Shown here in pieces: positions 4,622 to 13,476 of a stretch of 22,714 nt of DNA. The stretch is from a virus. Numbering within the stretch: position 1 is the stretch's first letter; each line of letters opens with the position of its first letter. The stretch is taken from positions 1 to 22,714 of the IMG/VR virus record IMGVR_UViG_3300037584_000122; one strand, written 5' to 3'. The notes below the pieces were generated by a model that was given only the letters and a program-made list of their open reading frames with translations, searched no databases and was not told the origin of the DNA. Made by a program: the position numbers and the translations under genes.

Positions 4622-7482
4622 TGGGGTTTTTCAAAAGTTTCTTCAAAGCAATAACTGATCCAGCAACCTTGATTCAAGCCGTGGTCATGTTCGCGGTGCT
4701 TGGTCCTGTTGGCGCATATAGTTTTCTAACATCAGTTGCTATTTATGCGGCGGCATCAGCCGCGCTTACAGCATTATCACCAACCCCAGATATGCCAGAC
4801 CTTTCAGGCTATGGTGATTTTGTAAGTCAAGCTGGCAACAGAACACAGATGATTAAACAGCCAGCGCAACCGCGCAGGGTTGTATATGGCACAATGCGAG
4901 TATCTGGTGTTCTAACGTACATATCAACAACAAATGATGATAAAGATTTGCACATGATTATCTCAATGGCTTGCCATGAGATTGATGGATTTGATTCATT
5001 CAGGATTGATGATTCCACAGTGACCATGGCAGATAATGAAGTCACCGCCCCAAAGAGATTCCGCAAAGGCAATGTCCTTACTGGCGCAAAATTGGTTGAG
5101 ATTAATACCCACACAGGCGCAGATGACCAAGATGCAGATACGCTTCTCACGCAGAGGGTCAAAGAGTGGACAACAGATCATAGACAACGCGGTGTTGCGT
5201 ATATGTATTGCCAGCTAAATTTTGATAGAGATGCTTTCCCAAGGGGTCTGCCAAATATCTCTGCAACAGTAAGAGGCAAAAAAGTATTTGATCCAAGGGA
5301 TTCAAGCACTGCTTTTTCAAATAATCCCGCGCTTTGTATCAGGGATTACCTCACCAACACAAGGTTTGGACTTGGTTGTTCAGCAGATGAAATAGATGAC
5401 ACATCATTTATAGCGGCGGCAAATGCTTGTGATGAAAATGTTACTTTAGCGACAGGAGATACTCAGAAACGCTACACAATGGATGGCACGTTTGAAACAA
5501 ACCGCACACCTAAAAAGATTATTGAAGATATGTTATCTTCATGTGGGGGAATCCTTAATTATACCAACGGCAAGTTTAGGTTGCTGGTCGCGGAGTACAG
5601 AAGTCCATCAGTGTCCCTTGTGCAAAGTGATTTTGTCGCGCCTATTGAATTGCAAGCAAAAACAAGTCTGGCTGATCAATACAATACAGTCAAAGGCACA
5701 TACTCACCTGTAAGCACAGATTATATCCCAACGGATTACCCGCCAGTAACATCAGCCACATTCAAAACTGAAGATAACAATGAAACGCACACATTTGATT
5801 ATGATTTGCCATACACAACAGATAGCGCACGCGCACAGCGTCTGGCAAAGATTGTACTTTTCAGAAATAGACAACAAGTAACAATCTCATCAACCTTATC
5901 CATGAAAGGTTTTAATTTTGCAATCGGTGACACGGTTCAAGTTACGTTAGCAAGATATGGGTTTTCTAACAAAGATTTTGAGGTAGCGGAATGGAATATC
6001 GCCGTTGTTGGTGGGCAGAGCATAGGTGTTGAGGTTACATTGCGAGAAACAAACGCGGCGGTTTATGATTGGAACGCCGAAGAACAAACATTTGCAGACG
6101 ATGATTCTACACTGCCTGATATATTCAATGTTCCCGCGCCAACCCTCACGGTGACAGATGTAGTGCAAACATTTCAACAGGGGGCGATTACTACACTTAG
6201 AGCAACGGTGACATCTGATAGCCCATACGCAGATGTTTTTGAGGTTGAAGCAAAGCAACAGCAAGATGCAGATTATACATCACTAGGCCAGCAAAAGGGT
6301 AATGTGTTTGAGCTTGTTAATGTTGAGGCGGGTGTAACATATGATGTAAGGGCTAGGTCAATAAGCTCATTCGGTGTTCACTCTGATTATGCCACCGCAA
6401 CGCATACGGTAGCGGGTAAAGGCACAACCGCCCCAAGCAGTGTGTCTGACTTCACACTGGATTATCTTGGTGATAACGCTCTGCTAACTTGGACGCCTGT
6501 TACTGATGAAGATTTGAGCCACTATGTAATACGCCACCAAGGCGTCACCAGCGGCGGTGACTTCTCAAGTGGCATCACCCTAGCGCAAAAGGTATCAAGG
6601 CCAGCTAACAGCGTCATAGTGCCAGCTTTAGAGGGTACTTATTTTTGTGTTGCCGTGGATAAGTTTGGCAATAACTCAGCAACAGCGGCGCAGACTATAG
6701 GCATAATTGATGAAGCACCTGTAGCATCAGAGTTCAAGGTGGTTGCAACAAATACACAAAACCCATCTTTTTCTGGAACAAAAACCAACGTCATCAAGCC
6801 ATCAGACGAAGATGTGTTAGTTCTTGAGACAACAATACTATTTGATAGCGGTTCAGGGCTGTTTGATGATGCGGATGGTTTGTTTGATGGCGGTGTGGAT
6901 GGCGTTGTCGCCACAGAAGGCTTTTATGAATTTGACAGTGTAGTTGATTTGACTAACAAACAAACATCAAGAGTATCATTTAGCATTACCCAGACCCGCC
7001 GCCAGTATGATGTTGTGAAGCCAGCATCACAGGCTACAACGGATTGTGAGCTTCAAATAGCCACCACAGATGATGACCCAGCAAGCGGTTCAGCTACATT
7101 TAGCGCATTTTCGCGGGTGGTTGCGGGGGATTATTCTGCAAGGGGGTTCAAGTTTAGGCTGAAAATGAACACCACGGATATTGATGATACGCCTGTGGTG
7201 TCTGCTTTGACCGTTAATATATCACTCAAAAAACGCACTGAATCACAGGGTAACGTATCAAGCGGTACTGCCTCAACAGGTAAGGTGATAACATTCACTA
7301 ACGCTTTCGGTTCTATTGATGGTATAAGTATCATGGGTCAAAATATGAATAGTGGCGAGTTTTATACAATCACAAACAAAACGACATCTGGGTTCACAAT
7401 TACTTTTAAGGAATCAAATGGCAATGTGGTTGATAGAACATTTGATTTCGTAGCACAGGGTCACGGTAGAATCACCGCATAG
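4621..7482 (+). CDS. Tail tip attachment protein, lambda J-like
   Basis: The product is 953 residues, the central tip protein that normally carries host recognition and DNA ejection functions. The start is the ATG at 4621 overlapping the previous stop. A TTG five codons upstream is in frame but lacks support. Residues 16-52 are strongly hydrophobic, as in the N terminus of many J-like proteins. QPRRVVYGTMRVSG (about 83-96) is the typical opening of the J-like body, and the conserved core extends to about residue 480. Two fibronectin-III-like domains follow (about 505-600 and 601-700; motifs ITTLRATVTS, YDVRARSIS, ALLTWTPV, YFCVAVDKFG). A C-terminal beta region (about 700-953) contains short Leu-Phe-Asp repeats (near 740-755). 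No NlpC/P60 peptidase is fused or adjacent. Confidence 0.9.
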   Translation: MGFFKSFFKAITDPATLIQAVVMFAVLGPVGAYSFLTSVAIYAAASAALTALSPTPDMPDLSGYGDFVSQAGNRTQMIKQPAQPRRVVYGTMRVSGVLTYISTTNDDKDLHMIISMACHEIDGFDSFRIDDSTVTMADNEVTAPKRFRKGNVLTGAKLVEINTHTGADDQDADTLLTQRVKEWTTDHRQRGVAYMYCQLNFDRDAFPRGLPNISATVRGKKVFDPRDSSTAFSNNPALCIRDYLTNTRFGLGCSADEIDDTSFIAAANACDENVTLATGDTQKRYTMDGTFETNRTPKKIIEDMLSSCGGILNYTNGKFRLLVAEYRSPSVSLVQSDFVAPIELQAKTSLADQYNTVKGTYSPVSTDYIPTDYPPVTSATFKTEDNNETHTFDYDLPYTTDSARAQRLAKIVLFRNRQQVTISSTLSMKGFNFAIGDTVQVTLARYGFSNKDFEVAEWNIAVVGGQSIGVEVTLRETNAAVYDWNAEEQTFADDDSTLPDIFNVPAPTLTVTDVVQTFQQGAITTLRATVTSDSPYADVFEVEAKQQQDADYTSLGQQKGNVFELVNVEAGVTYDVRARSISSFGVHSDYATATHTVAGKGTTAPSSVSDFTLDYLGDNALLTWTPVTDEDLSHYVIRHQGVTSGGDFSSGITLAQKVSRPANSVIVPALEGTYFCVAVDKFGNNSATAAQTIGIIDEAPVASEFKVVATNTQNPSFSGTKTNVIKPSDEDVLVLETTILFDSGSGLFDDADGLFDGGVDGVVATEGFYEFDSVVDLTNKQTSRVSFSITQTRRQYDVVKPASQATTDCELQIATTDDDPASGSATFSAFSRVVAGDYSARGFKFRLKMNTTDIDDTPVVSALTVNISLKKRTESQGNVSSGTASTGKVITFTNAFGSIDGISIMGQNMNSGEFYTITNKTTSGFTITFKESNGNVVDRTFDFVAQGHGRITA

Positions 7483-7490
7483 GAGCAAAC

Positions 7491-7775
7491 ATGGCACAAC
7501 ACGATTACAACATTGCAAACCAGACATTCCCAGCAACCAGAACAGATATCAATAATGTTCTATCAGCGGTTGCTACTACAAATTCTGGTTCATCCGCCCC
7601 ATCAACCAACTTTGCGAATCAGTTGTTCTATGATACAAGTGATGACAAGTTGAAAATGAGAGATTCTGCGAACAGTCAGCATATTGATTTGTTTACGTTC
7701 AACCAGACTAGTAAGACTGTGACAGCGGTTGCAGGTGCAGAAGACCCAACAGCCATAGCAATCGCGCTAGGATAA
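7491..7775 (+). CDS. Small tail-fibre-associated protein
   Basis: The product is 94 residues. The sequence starts MAQHDYNIANQTFPATRTDI and has NVLSAVATTNSGSSAPS, followed by a short strand pair (LFYDTSDDKLKMRDS). This matches a module I recognise as the N-terminal attachment segment of many marine phage tail fibres, here as a free-standing gene. It ends about where the conserved segment ends, so it may be an adaptor between the J-like protein and later fibres, or a fibre whose distal part is now encoded separately. AGGAG precedes the ATG by 6 bases, and the J-like stop is 8 bases upstream. Confidence 0.65.
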   Translation: MAQHDYNIANQTFPATRTDINNVLSAVATTNSGSSAPSTNFANQLFYDTSDDKLKMRDSANSQHIDLFTFNQTSKTVTAVAGAEDPTAIAIALG

Positions 7776-7785
7776 GGAGAGCAAA

Positions 7786-8253
7786 ATGGCAGATGATGCA
7801 ATCGTTTCAACCACAGTGACGGTGTTGCCTGATGAAATTGCAAAGAATTTCACTGGGTCAATGAGCGTTGCGCCAGCAGACGCAAATGATAAGTGGTATT
7901 ACAAACTCACCACAATATCAACGACCAGCGGTGATTTGATAGCTGGCAGTTTCACAGATTACACGGCAGTCGCGGCTGGTAGTGCGCCAGCGGCAATCAC
8001 AACATCTGATAAGGTTAAGTTTTTATTCATACAAAACCAAAGTACGACAGATGGCATCATGCTGTGTTTAGATGGTGGCACAGCCGCCAATGACTTGGTG
8101 GATGGTATTTTTGTCGGACCAAGCCAGACATTTACTTTGAGATGCCCAAACACAACGGTTGGGAACCTACACGCTGTTTCATCTGATATTGATTCAGCGG
8201 GTGATGCGAGTGTGACTGCAATAGTATGTGCGCTGATTGACGATGTAGCGTAG
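7786..8253 (+). CDS. Predicted virion protein, beta-rich, function unknown
   Basis: The product is 155 residues, acidic, Thr/Ala/Ser/Asp-rich, without signal or membrane segment. Alternating hydrophobic stretches (FLFIQNQS, IMLCLDGG, TFTLRCPN, VTAIVCALID) suggest a single beta-sandwich of the kind seen in small phage fibre or decoration subunits. AAGGAGAG precedes the ATG. It sits between the fibre adaptor and another small beta protein, all in the same direction with about 10-base gaps, so co-assembly at the tail tip is likely by context only. I do not recognise a characterised homologue. Confidence 0.6.
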   Translation: MADDAIVSTTVTVLPDEIAKNFTGSMSVAPADANDKWYYKLTTISTTSGDLIAGSFTDYTAVAAGSAPAAITTSDKVKFLFIQNQSTTDGIMLCLDGGTAANDLVDGIFVGPSQTFTLRCPNTTVGNLHAVSSDIDSAGDASVTAIVCALIDDVA

Positions 8254-8263
8254 GGGGTGGCTC

Positions 8264-8590
8264 ATGGCTAACAACTTTGACAGGGCTATTCTTGATGGCA
8301 CGAATATGGCGGCAAACACTTTGCACTCGCTTTATTTCTGCCCGACAACCGCTACAACAAAGACTGTTGGCATTGGCCTTTTGTTCTCTAATGTTGGCAC
8401 ATCACAGGTGCTTGTCACGCTTGCGTTCAATAACACGGAGACAATGAAAGACATCCCAGTGCCAGCGGGTTCATCTCTGGAATACTTTGGCGGCAATAAG
8501 ATTGTGATGAAAAGCGGTGACTCATTAGCAATCAAGTGTGATACGGCAAATTCTCTCAACGCTTATTTCAGTTACATGGAGATCACTTAA
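8264..8590 (+). CDS. Small beta-sandwich virion protein (fibre- or decoration-like)
   Basis: The product is 108 residues. The pattern KTVGIGLLFSNVGTSQVLVTLAF, then IPVPAGSSLEYFGG, KIVMKSGDSLAIKC and YFSYMEIT resembles the compact beta-sandwich proteins I recall next to fibre genes in marine phages ('pip-pgSSLe...gkivl..gDsl.v'). No enzyme residues are evident. The start has a GGGGGTGG-type ribosome site. Its stop overlaps the next ATG by one base (TTAATG), implying coupled translation and matched amounts with the following MPYLG fibre protein. Confidence 0.6.
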   Translation: MANNFDRAILDGTNMAANTLHSLYFCPTTATTKTVGIGLLFSNVGTSQVLVTLAFNNTETMKDIPVPAGSSLEYFGGNKIVMKSGDSLAIKCDTANSLNAYFSYMEIT

Positions 8591-9258
8591 TGCCATATCT
8601 GGGTAACATATTAGCTAGGTCATTCAGCGCAGTATCTTACCAAGATTTGACAGGGGGTAGTGGCACAGGCTTTACCCTTGATCACGCAGTTGCAAACGCC
8701 AATGAGGTTGAGGTGTTTGTCAACAATGTGCGCCAAGAGCCGAATGTTGCATACACGGTATCAGGCACAACTATGACCATGACAGGTTCGGTCGCATCCA
8801 CAGATGATTTTTATGTGGTGTTTCAAAGCAAGGCTCAACAGAGCGTTACATTGCCAGCCAATATCACTAGCCCGACATCATTTGGCGGCGGAGTCACTTT
8901 TGCGGGTGGCGCAACATTCAGCAAAGCTATGCAGGGCAACACACAGACCGCCTCAATAAGCAGTGCCACAACTCTTGATTTTGATACGTTTCAAAACTTT
9001 ATTCTCACACTTGGAGCCACAAGCATAAGCCTTGATAACCCAACGACTGATGCGGACAACGGCGGTCAGGTAGGGTTTATAATATTCATACAAGATGGCT
9101 CAGGTAGCAGAAGCGTTAGCCCCGCTAGTGACTACATCACACCCGCAAATGCCGCCCTAACGCTTTCGTCAGCCGCTAACGCGGTTGATTTAGTGCCGTA
9201 TGCTATTCAAACAGATAATAAAATCCTCTTGGGAACGCCACAGCTTGCGTTTAGTTAG
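8590..9258 (+). CDS. Tail fibre protein with MPYLG N terminus
   Basis: The product is 222 residues. The MPYLGN opening is shared with the 14004-15083 fibre (MPYIGK). Residues about 17-90 hold one copy of the beta domain that is duplicated in that other fibre: 'EVFVNNVRQEPNVAYTVSG' followed by a strand and 'DFYVVFQSKA'. A glycine-rich joint (FGGGVTFAGGATFSKAM) leads to a C-terminal beta domain with a 'GGQVGFIIFIQDGSGSRSV' strand pair and a hydrophobic end (PYAIQTDNKILLGTPQLAFS), resembling a small trimeric fibre tip. Neither chaperone gene is adjacent; the next gene is the large lectin-like fibre. Confidence 0.7.
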   Translation: MPYLGNILARSFSAVSYQDLTGGSGTGFTLDHAVANANEVEVFVNNVRQEPNVAYTVSGTTMTMTGSVASTDDFYVVFQSKAQQSVTLPANITSPTSFGGGVTFAGGATFSKAMQGNTQTASISSATTLDFDTFQNFILTLGATSISLDNPTTDADNGGQVGFIIFIQDGSGSRSVSPASDYITPANAALTLSSAANAVDLVPYAIQTDNKILLGTPQLAFS

Positions 9259-9266
9259 GGGGCAGA

Positions 9267-12245
9267 ATGTCTGGCGTATTCGGTAATTCTTGGTTTCTAC
9301 CATCAATATCTTTTTTTAGTCACACCCTTGACCAGTCTTTGCGAGTCAACCAAGCTGATGACCCAATGCTTGTCCACACCCATTCTGCAAGCGCAGATGA
9401 CGAAGGGACTTGCACCATCTCTCTTTGGGTCAAGCGTGGAAAATTAGGCTCAAACACAAGATTTATGGGTGTGAGCAAAGGCACAAATTACGGATATTTT
9501 GGTTTTGAAAGCAATGACAAACTTGCATTTTTTGCTGGTAATCCAATCGTAATAAATTTCGTAACAAATAGATTTTTTCGTGATGCCTCTGCTTATTATC
9601 ATATAGTTGTCGCCTTAGACATTGATAACAGCACAAGCACAGAACGCTTCAAATTGTATGTCAACGGTGTTCAAGAAACAAGTTTTGCCACCGCCACATA
9701 CCCAACTAGCACGAATGCTTATTGGAATGAACCAAGCGCAAAACATTCTGTTGGGTGTGGATTGAATAGTGCTGGCGACCATTTTCAAGAGTTTGATGGA
9801 TACATTGCTGAAGTTAATTTTATTGATGGGGTAGTCTTAGATCCAACATCTTTTGGCGAAACATCTGAGGGTGTGTGGATACCAAAAAAATACACAGGTG
9901 CTTATGGGGCTGAAGGATTCCACCTAACTTTCAAAGGGACGGGAACGGCCACCACATCCGCAGGAACTACAGCCCAGAATAACATTGGTGATGATCAGTC
10001 TGGTAACGGAAACAATTTTGAGATTATAGGCAGTAGTATAGTCTCAAGCGATGTCGTGCCAGATAGCCCGACTAATAATTTTTGCACCCTTAACCCACTG
10101 ACTGCTGGCACATACCCAACACTTAAAGAAGGCAATTTAAGCATTGCAACTGCGTACAGTGCAGATTTGTGTGGGGTAACATCTACTTGGTATCCAACGA
10201 CTGGTAAATGGTATTGGGAAGTTCACGCAGAAGGGTCAACGCTAACTTATCCCTATCTTGGAATCACCGACCAGCGAATGACTATGACCAGTGCAACAAC
10301 TGGTAGTTATTATAGCGTTGCTTGGCTTAGAAATGGCGGTTCAGCGACTATGTCTGGCACTAGCACTTATATGGGTACAATTACCAATAACAATGTTGCA
10401 ACTTGGACAAACAATGACATTATTATGTTTGCGCTTGACGTTGACGCCAAAAAGCTATGGGTAGGGAAAAACGGAACTTGGGATGGCAGTGGTGATCCAG
10501 CCGCTGGAACTGGTGAAGATGCCTCTTGGACAGTTGACACTGGCGTTTCTCCATCTTGGATGGGGTATCAGAGTCAAGGCGTTAATTCTGTATTCAACTT
10601 TGGTCAGGATGGTACATTCGCTGGCAATCAAACCGCACAAGGCAACGCAGATGGTAATGGTGTGGGTAATTTTTATTACTCGCCGCCATCTGGTTTCTTG
10701 GCGATGGCGAACTCAAACCTAGACATCACAATCGGCCCTAGTCAAAACACTCAAGCCGATGATCATTTTGATATTCTTCTATGGACAGGCAACGGAACCT
10801 CCGCTGGTGATTCACAAGAAATAAACGGATTACAATTTCGTCCTGATTGGGTATGGACGAAAGGCAGGGGTGGCCCCGCTTCAAACCCAAATGCAGGTTT
10901 GCAATATCACGAATGGCATGATGCTGTGAGGGGTGCTGGGGTAAGGCTATTCAGCAATGCTACATCTGCTGAAAGTGACAAGCAGACAATAACAAGTTTT
11001 GACAATGATGGCTTTACTGTAGCGATGGGGACGGGAGGGCAGAGCGGAACGAATCAAAACCTTACCACTATGGTCGGTTGGTGTTGGAAGGCTGGCGGGG
11101 ACTCGCCTACAAAAACCTATAAAGTGAGGGTGGTGGCAACAGATCAGGGCAATAGATATCAATTTAGAAATTCAACGGATAGCGCAACATTTGATCAATC
11201 CCAAGTCACTTTGAATTTACAAGAAGGCGGAACATATACATTTGACGTTTCACATAGCACTGTCAATGGACACCCTATGAAATTCAGCACAACATCAAAT
11301 GGCTCTCATGGGGGTGGCACAACGTATTCTACTGGCGTTGTTTATACGCTAGATGGGGTCGCGGTTTCAGAAACAGATTATGTCAATAATTTTAACTCAG
11401 CCACATCCAGAACAGTAGCGATTACAGTGGCCGCATCTGCACCCACCTTGTATTATTTTTGCCATTATCATTCTGCTATGGGCGGTCAGATAAATACAAA
11501 CTCACTCTTTGGATCAACAAATTTTGATGGCACTTTGCTTTCAGTTGAGACAGTCAATGATACGGCTGGATTTAGCATGGTTTCATATTCTGGGACTTTA
11601 AGTAGTTCTGGAACAGCATCCTTTGGTCATGGTCTTGGTAAAAGGCCAAGTCTTGTAATCACGAAATCATTGAATAATGCTGATGTGGATTCTGGCAACT
11701 GGTTGATATGGCACGATAGTTTGACTTCAGACAACTACACGTTGCGCTTTGATACACTGGGAGAGTTAGACAAAGCTGGCAATGGCGATATGGCGTCTTT
11801 GTTTACAACCACAACATTTGGCACAAATTACACAGTAGGTTCAAACGTTACAGGCAACAATTATATTGCATATCTGTTTTCAGAAATTGAAGGTTTCAGT
11901 AAGTTTGGCAAGTTCAGGGGCAACTCAAGCGGTACAAATGGCGTATATGTATATTTAGGTTTTCGTCCCAGACTGGTAATAGGCAAGGTCATAACTCAAA
12001 CTGGAAGATGGTGGATATATGATTCTGCACGGTCGCCGCGAATGAATTATTCAATAGGAACTGGCGCGTATCTAACCGCGAACTCAGAAGCCAAAGAAGT
12101 AGGAGACAATGGAGTCAATGCTATTCAACTACTTAGCAACGGTTTCAAAATGAATACCACAAATGCTGAATGGAATGGAAGCAGTCATACCTATGTTTAT
12201 CTAGCATTTGCTGAAGTGCCGCAAAAATTTTCCAATGCCCGATAG
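9267..12245 (+). CDS. Large tail fibre or spike: LamG-like, SPRY-like and cupredoxin-like domain mosaic
   Basis: The product is 992 residues, the largest gene of the fibre region. Residues about 22-225 are LamG/concanavalin-A-like (CTISLWVKRGKLGS, YYHIVVALDID, FKLYVNGVQ, DGYIAEVNFIDG). About 265-475 is SPRY-like, starting at SPTNNFCTLNPL with GKWYWEVHAEG and LGI. A module of the form 'F..l.y.Gn....glgfrP..v..K' occurs three times (about 501-535, 769-800, 877-907). Between copies one and two lies a cupredoxin-like segment (616-750) with His669, Cys732, His735 and Met738 spaced as in type-1 copper sites. The lectin-like domains suggest glycan binding on the host surface. There is no catalytic triad or autoproteolytic endosialidase-type domain. 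AGG and GGG bases precede the ATG. A chaperone-like gene follows 9 bases downstream. Confidence 0.85.
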   Translation: MSGVFGNSWFLPSISFFSHTLDQSLRVNQADDPMLVHTHSASADDEGTCTISLWVKRGKLGSNTRFMGVSKGTNYGYFGFESNDKLAFFAGNPIVINFVTNRFFRDASAYYHIVVALDIDNSTSTERFKLYVNGVQETSFATATYPTSTNAYWNEPSAKHSVGCGLNSAGDHFQEFDGYIAEVNFIDGVVLDPTSFGETSEGVWIPKKYTGAYGAEGFHLTFKGTGTATTSAGTTAQNNIGDDQSGNGNNFEIIGSSIVSSDVVPDSPTNNFCTLNPLTAGTYPTLKEGNLSIATAYSADLCGVTSTWYPTTGKWYWEVHAEGSTLTYPYLGITDQRMTMTSATTGSYYSVAWLRNGGSATMSGTSTYMGTITNNNVATWTNNDIIMFALDVDAKKLWVGKNGTWDGSGDPAAGTGEDASWTVDTGVSPSWMGYQSQGVNSVFNFGQDGTFAGNQTAQGNADGNGVGNFYYSPPSGFLAMANSNLDITIGPSQNTQADDHFDILLWTGNGTSAGDSQEINGLQFRPDWVWTKGRGGPASNPNAGLQYHEWHDAVRGAGVRLFSNATSAESDKQTITSFDNDGFTVAMGTGGQSGTNQNLTTMVGWCWKAGGDSPTKTYKVRVVATDQGNRYQFRNSTDSATFDQSQVTLNLQEGGTYTFDVSHSTVNGHPMKFSTTSNGSHGGGTTYSTGVVYTLDGVAVSETDYVNNFNSATSRTVAITVAASAPTLYYFCHYHSAMGGQINTNSLFGSTNFDGTLLSVETVNDTAGFSMVSYSGTLSSSGTASFGHGLGKRPSLVITKSLNNADVDSGNWLIWHDSLTSDNYTLRFDTLGELDKAGNGDMASLFTTTTFGTNYTVGSNVTGNNYIAYLFSEIEGFSKFGKFRGNSSGTNGVYVYLGFRPRLVIGKVITQTGRWWIYDSARSPRMNYSIGTGAYLTANSEAKEVGDNGVNAIQLLSNGFKMNTTNAEWNGSSHTYVYLAFAEVPQKFSNAR

Positions 12246-12254
12246 GAGATAGTG

Positions 12255-12821
12255 ATGTGGAAGTATAAAACAAAAACTCTAAAAGAGGGTATGGCGTGGG
12301 CGGATGATGAAGGTTATCAGCATCCAAAAAACTGGGCATCAGTTTGGGATGATGCAACAAAAAAATCTAGGGGACTAATATGGGTAGATGACCCCGCCCC
12401 TTATGATAACAGATTTTATTACGGCAGAGATAGTGACGGCAAGCTCATTGAAAAAAGCCTTGTTGATACACTTTGGGTTGATGATGATGGCAAAGCTGTT
12501 GTTGATCCATCTACAGGTAAGCAAGGCGTTACGGATGGCTTAAAAACAATGCAAATAAAAGAGGTGAAGCAAACCGCAAACGGATTACTTGCGCCTACAG
12601 ACTGGATGGTGGTGAGAGCGGCAGAAGATAGCTCAAAGTCGGTAGATTCAAAATATACAACTTACAGGGCGGCAGTCCGTACAGCTTGCGAGGCGATAGA
12701 GAAGAAAATAAATGATGCTAGTGATATGTCTGAGTTTATGGCATTATGGGATACGCCAATGAAAGATGGTGAGCCAACTGGCAACGCACCAATTAATGAT
12801 TGGCCTGATGTGGTGGAGTGA
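12255..12821 (+). CDS. Probable tail fibre assembly chaperone-like protein
   Basis: The product is 188 residues. The ATG at 12255 has AGGAG 6 bases ahead; a GTG one codon upstream is too close. The N-terminal half (1-75) is rich in Trp, Tyr and Asp (MAWADDEGYQHPKNW, RGLIWVDDPAPYDNRFYYG). The C-terminal half has LLAPTDWMVVRAAED (111-125), TYRAAVRTACEAIEKKI (about 136-152) and FMALWD, the layout of tail-fibre assembly and capping proteins, which end in 'TDW.v.R....YR..vR'. Its place directly behind the large fibre supports a role in folding or trimerising it. It could also be a minor virion protein retained on the fibre. Confidence 0.65.
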   Translation: MWKYKTKTLKEGMAWADDEGYQHPKNWASVWDDATKKSRGLIWVDDPAPYDNRFYYGRDSDGKLIEKSLVDTLWVDDDGKAVVDPSTGKQGVTDGLKTMQIKEVKQTANGLLAPTDWMVVRAAEDSSKSVDSKYTTYRAAVRTACEAIEKKINDASDMSEFMALWDTPMKDGEPTGNAPINDWPDVVE

Positions 12822-12824
12822 GGC

Positions 12825-13469
12825 ATGGCACTTTCGAAATTGAGGTCTGAGAGCCTAGATTTGACAGATAATTATGCGTTCACTGGCACTGTCACAGGCG
12901 CAGGCAGTAACAGCGGATTTAGATTTATTTCTAAAACAACAGTATCAACATCTAGTTCAATTCAAGATTTCACCAATTTATTTAACGCAGACTTTAACCA
13001 TTATAAATTAATATGGGATTTAGTGGGTGAGGATACTGGTGACTCTGACACATCACACTCATTTCAATTTTTGAAAGCCAGTGATGGGTCTGTTGATACT
13101 ACGGCTGATATTGATTTTATAAGTCACGGCTTTGATTCTGATAGTAGCACTGGAAGGAGTCAGGGAAGGCAAAACAAAGATTATTTTAATTTTCTTTACA
13201 ATACTGTTGAAGATACGAAACCATCTTATTATGAAATGTCAATTTATGCACCTTTCGCATCCGAATTTACGACTGTAAATGCGCTTATAGCCTATATGGT
13301 CAACGCAAATACAAATGTTGTGTCAACAAATGGCGCGGCAGTTAGGGCTAACACAACAAGCTATTCTGGACTTAGGCTTGTTGTCACATCTGGTAATTCA
13401 ACATCTTCAGCAGATTCAGGTAGTTCTGCTACAGGCACTTTATTGCTTTACGGATTTGCAGAAAGTTGA
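12825..13469 (+). CDS. Tail fibre / receptor-binding protein (short type)
   Basis: The product is 214 residues. MALSKLRSESLDLTDNYAF followed by TGTVTGAGSN is a typical N-terminal joint of marine phage fibres. Residues about 32-214 form a beta-rich head with FNHYKLIWDLVG, FQFLKASDG, YEMSIYAPF, LIAYMVNA, LRLVVTSG and a final LLLYGFAES, the pattern of a trimeric binding tip. Its head is not obviously related to the tips of the next three fibres. GGAG lies 6 bases before the ATG and the previous stop is 3 bases upstream. Confidence 0.7.
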   Translation: MALSKLRSESLDLTDNYAFTGTVTGAGSNSGFRFISKTTVSTSSSIQDFTNLFNADFNHYKLIWDLVGEDTGDSDTSHSFQFLKASDGSVDTTADIDFISHGFDSDSSTGRSQGRQNKDYFNFLYNTVEDTKPSYYEMSIYAPFASEFTTVNALIAYMVNANTNVVSTNGAAVRANTTSYSGLRLVVTSGNSTSSADSGSSATGTLLLYGFAES

Positions 13470-13476
13470 GGTCAAC

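Noticed and set aside
13315-13476. Upstream extension of the fibre tip gene to an ATG at 13315.
   Set aside because: It would overlap the preceding fibre by 155 bases and is Gln/Leu-rich shadow sequence. The start at 13477 has a ribosome site and matches the N terminus of its paralogue at 15422.
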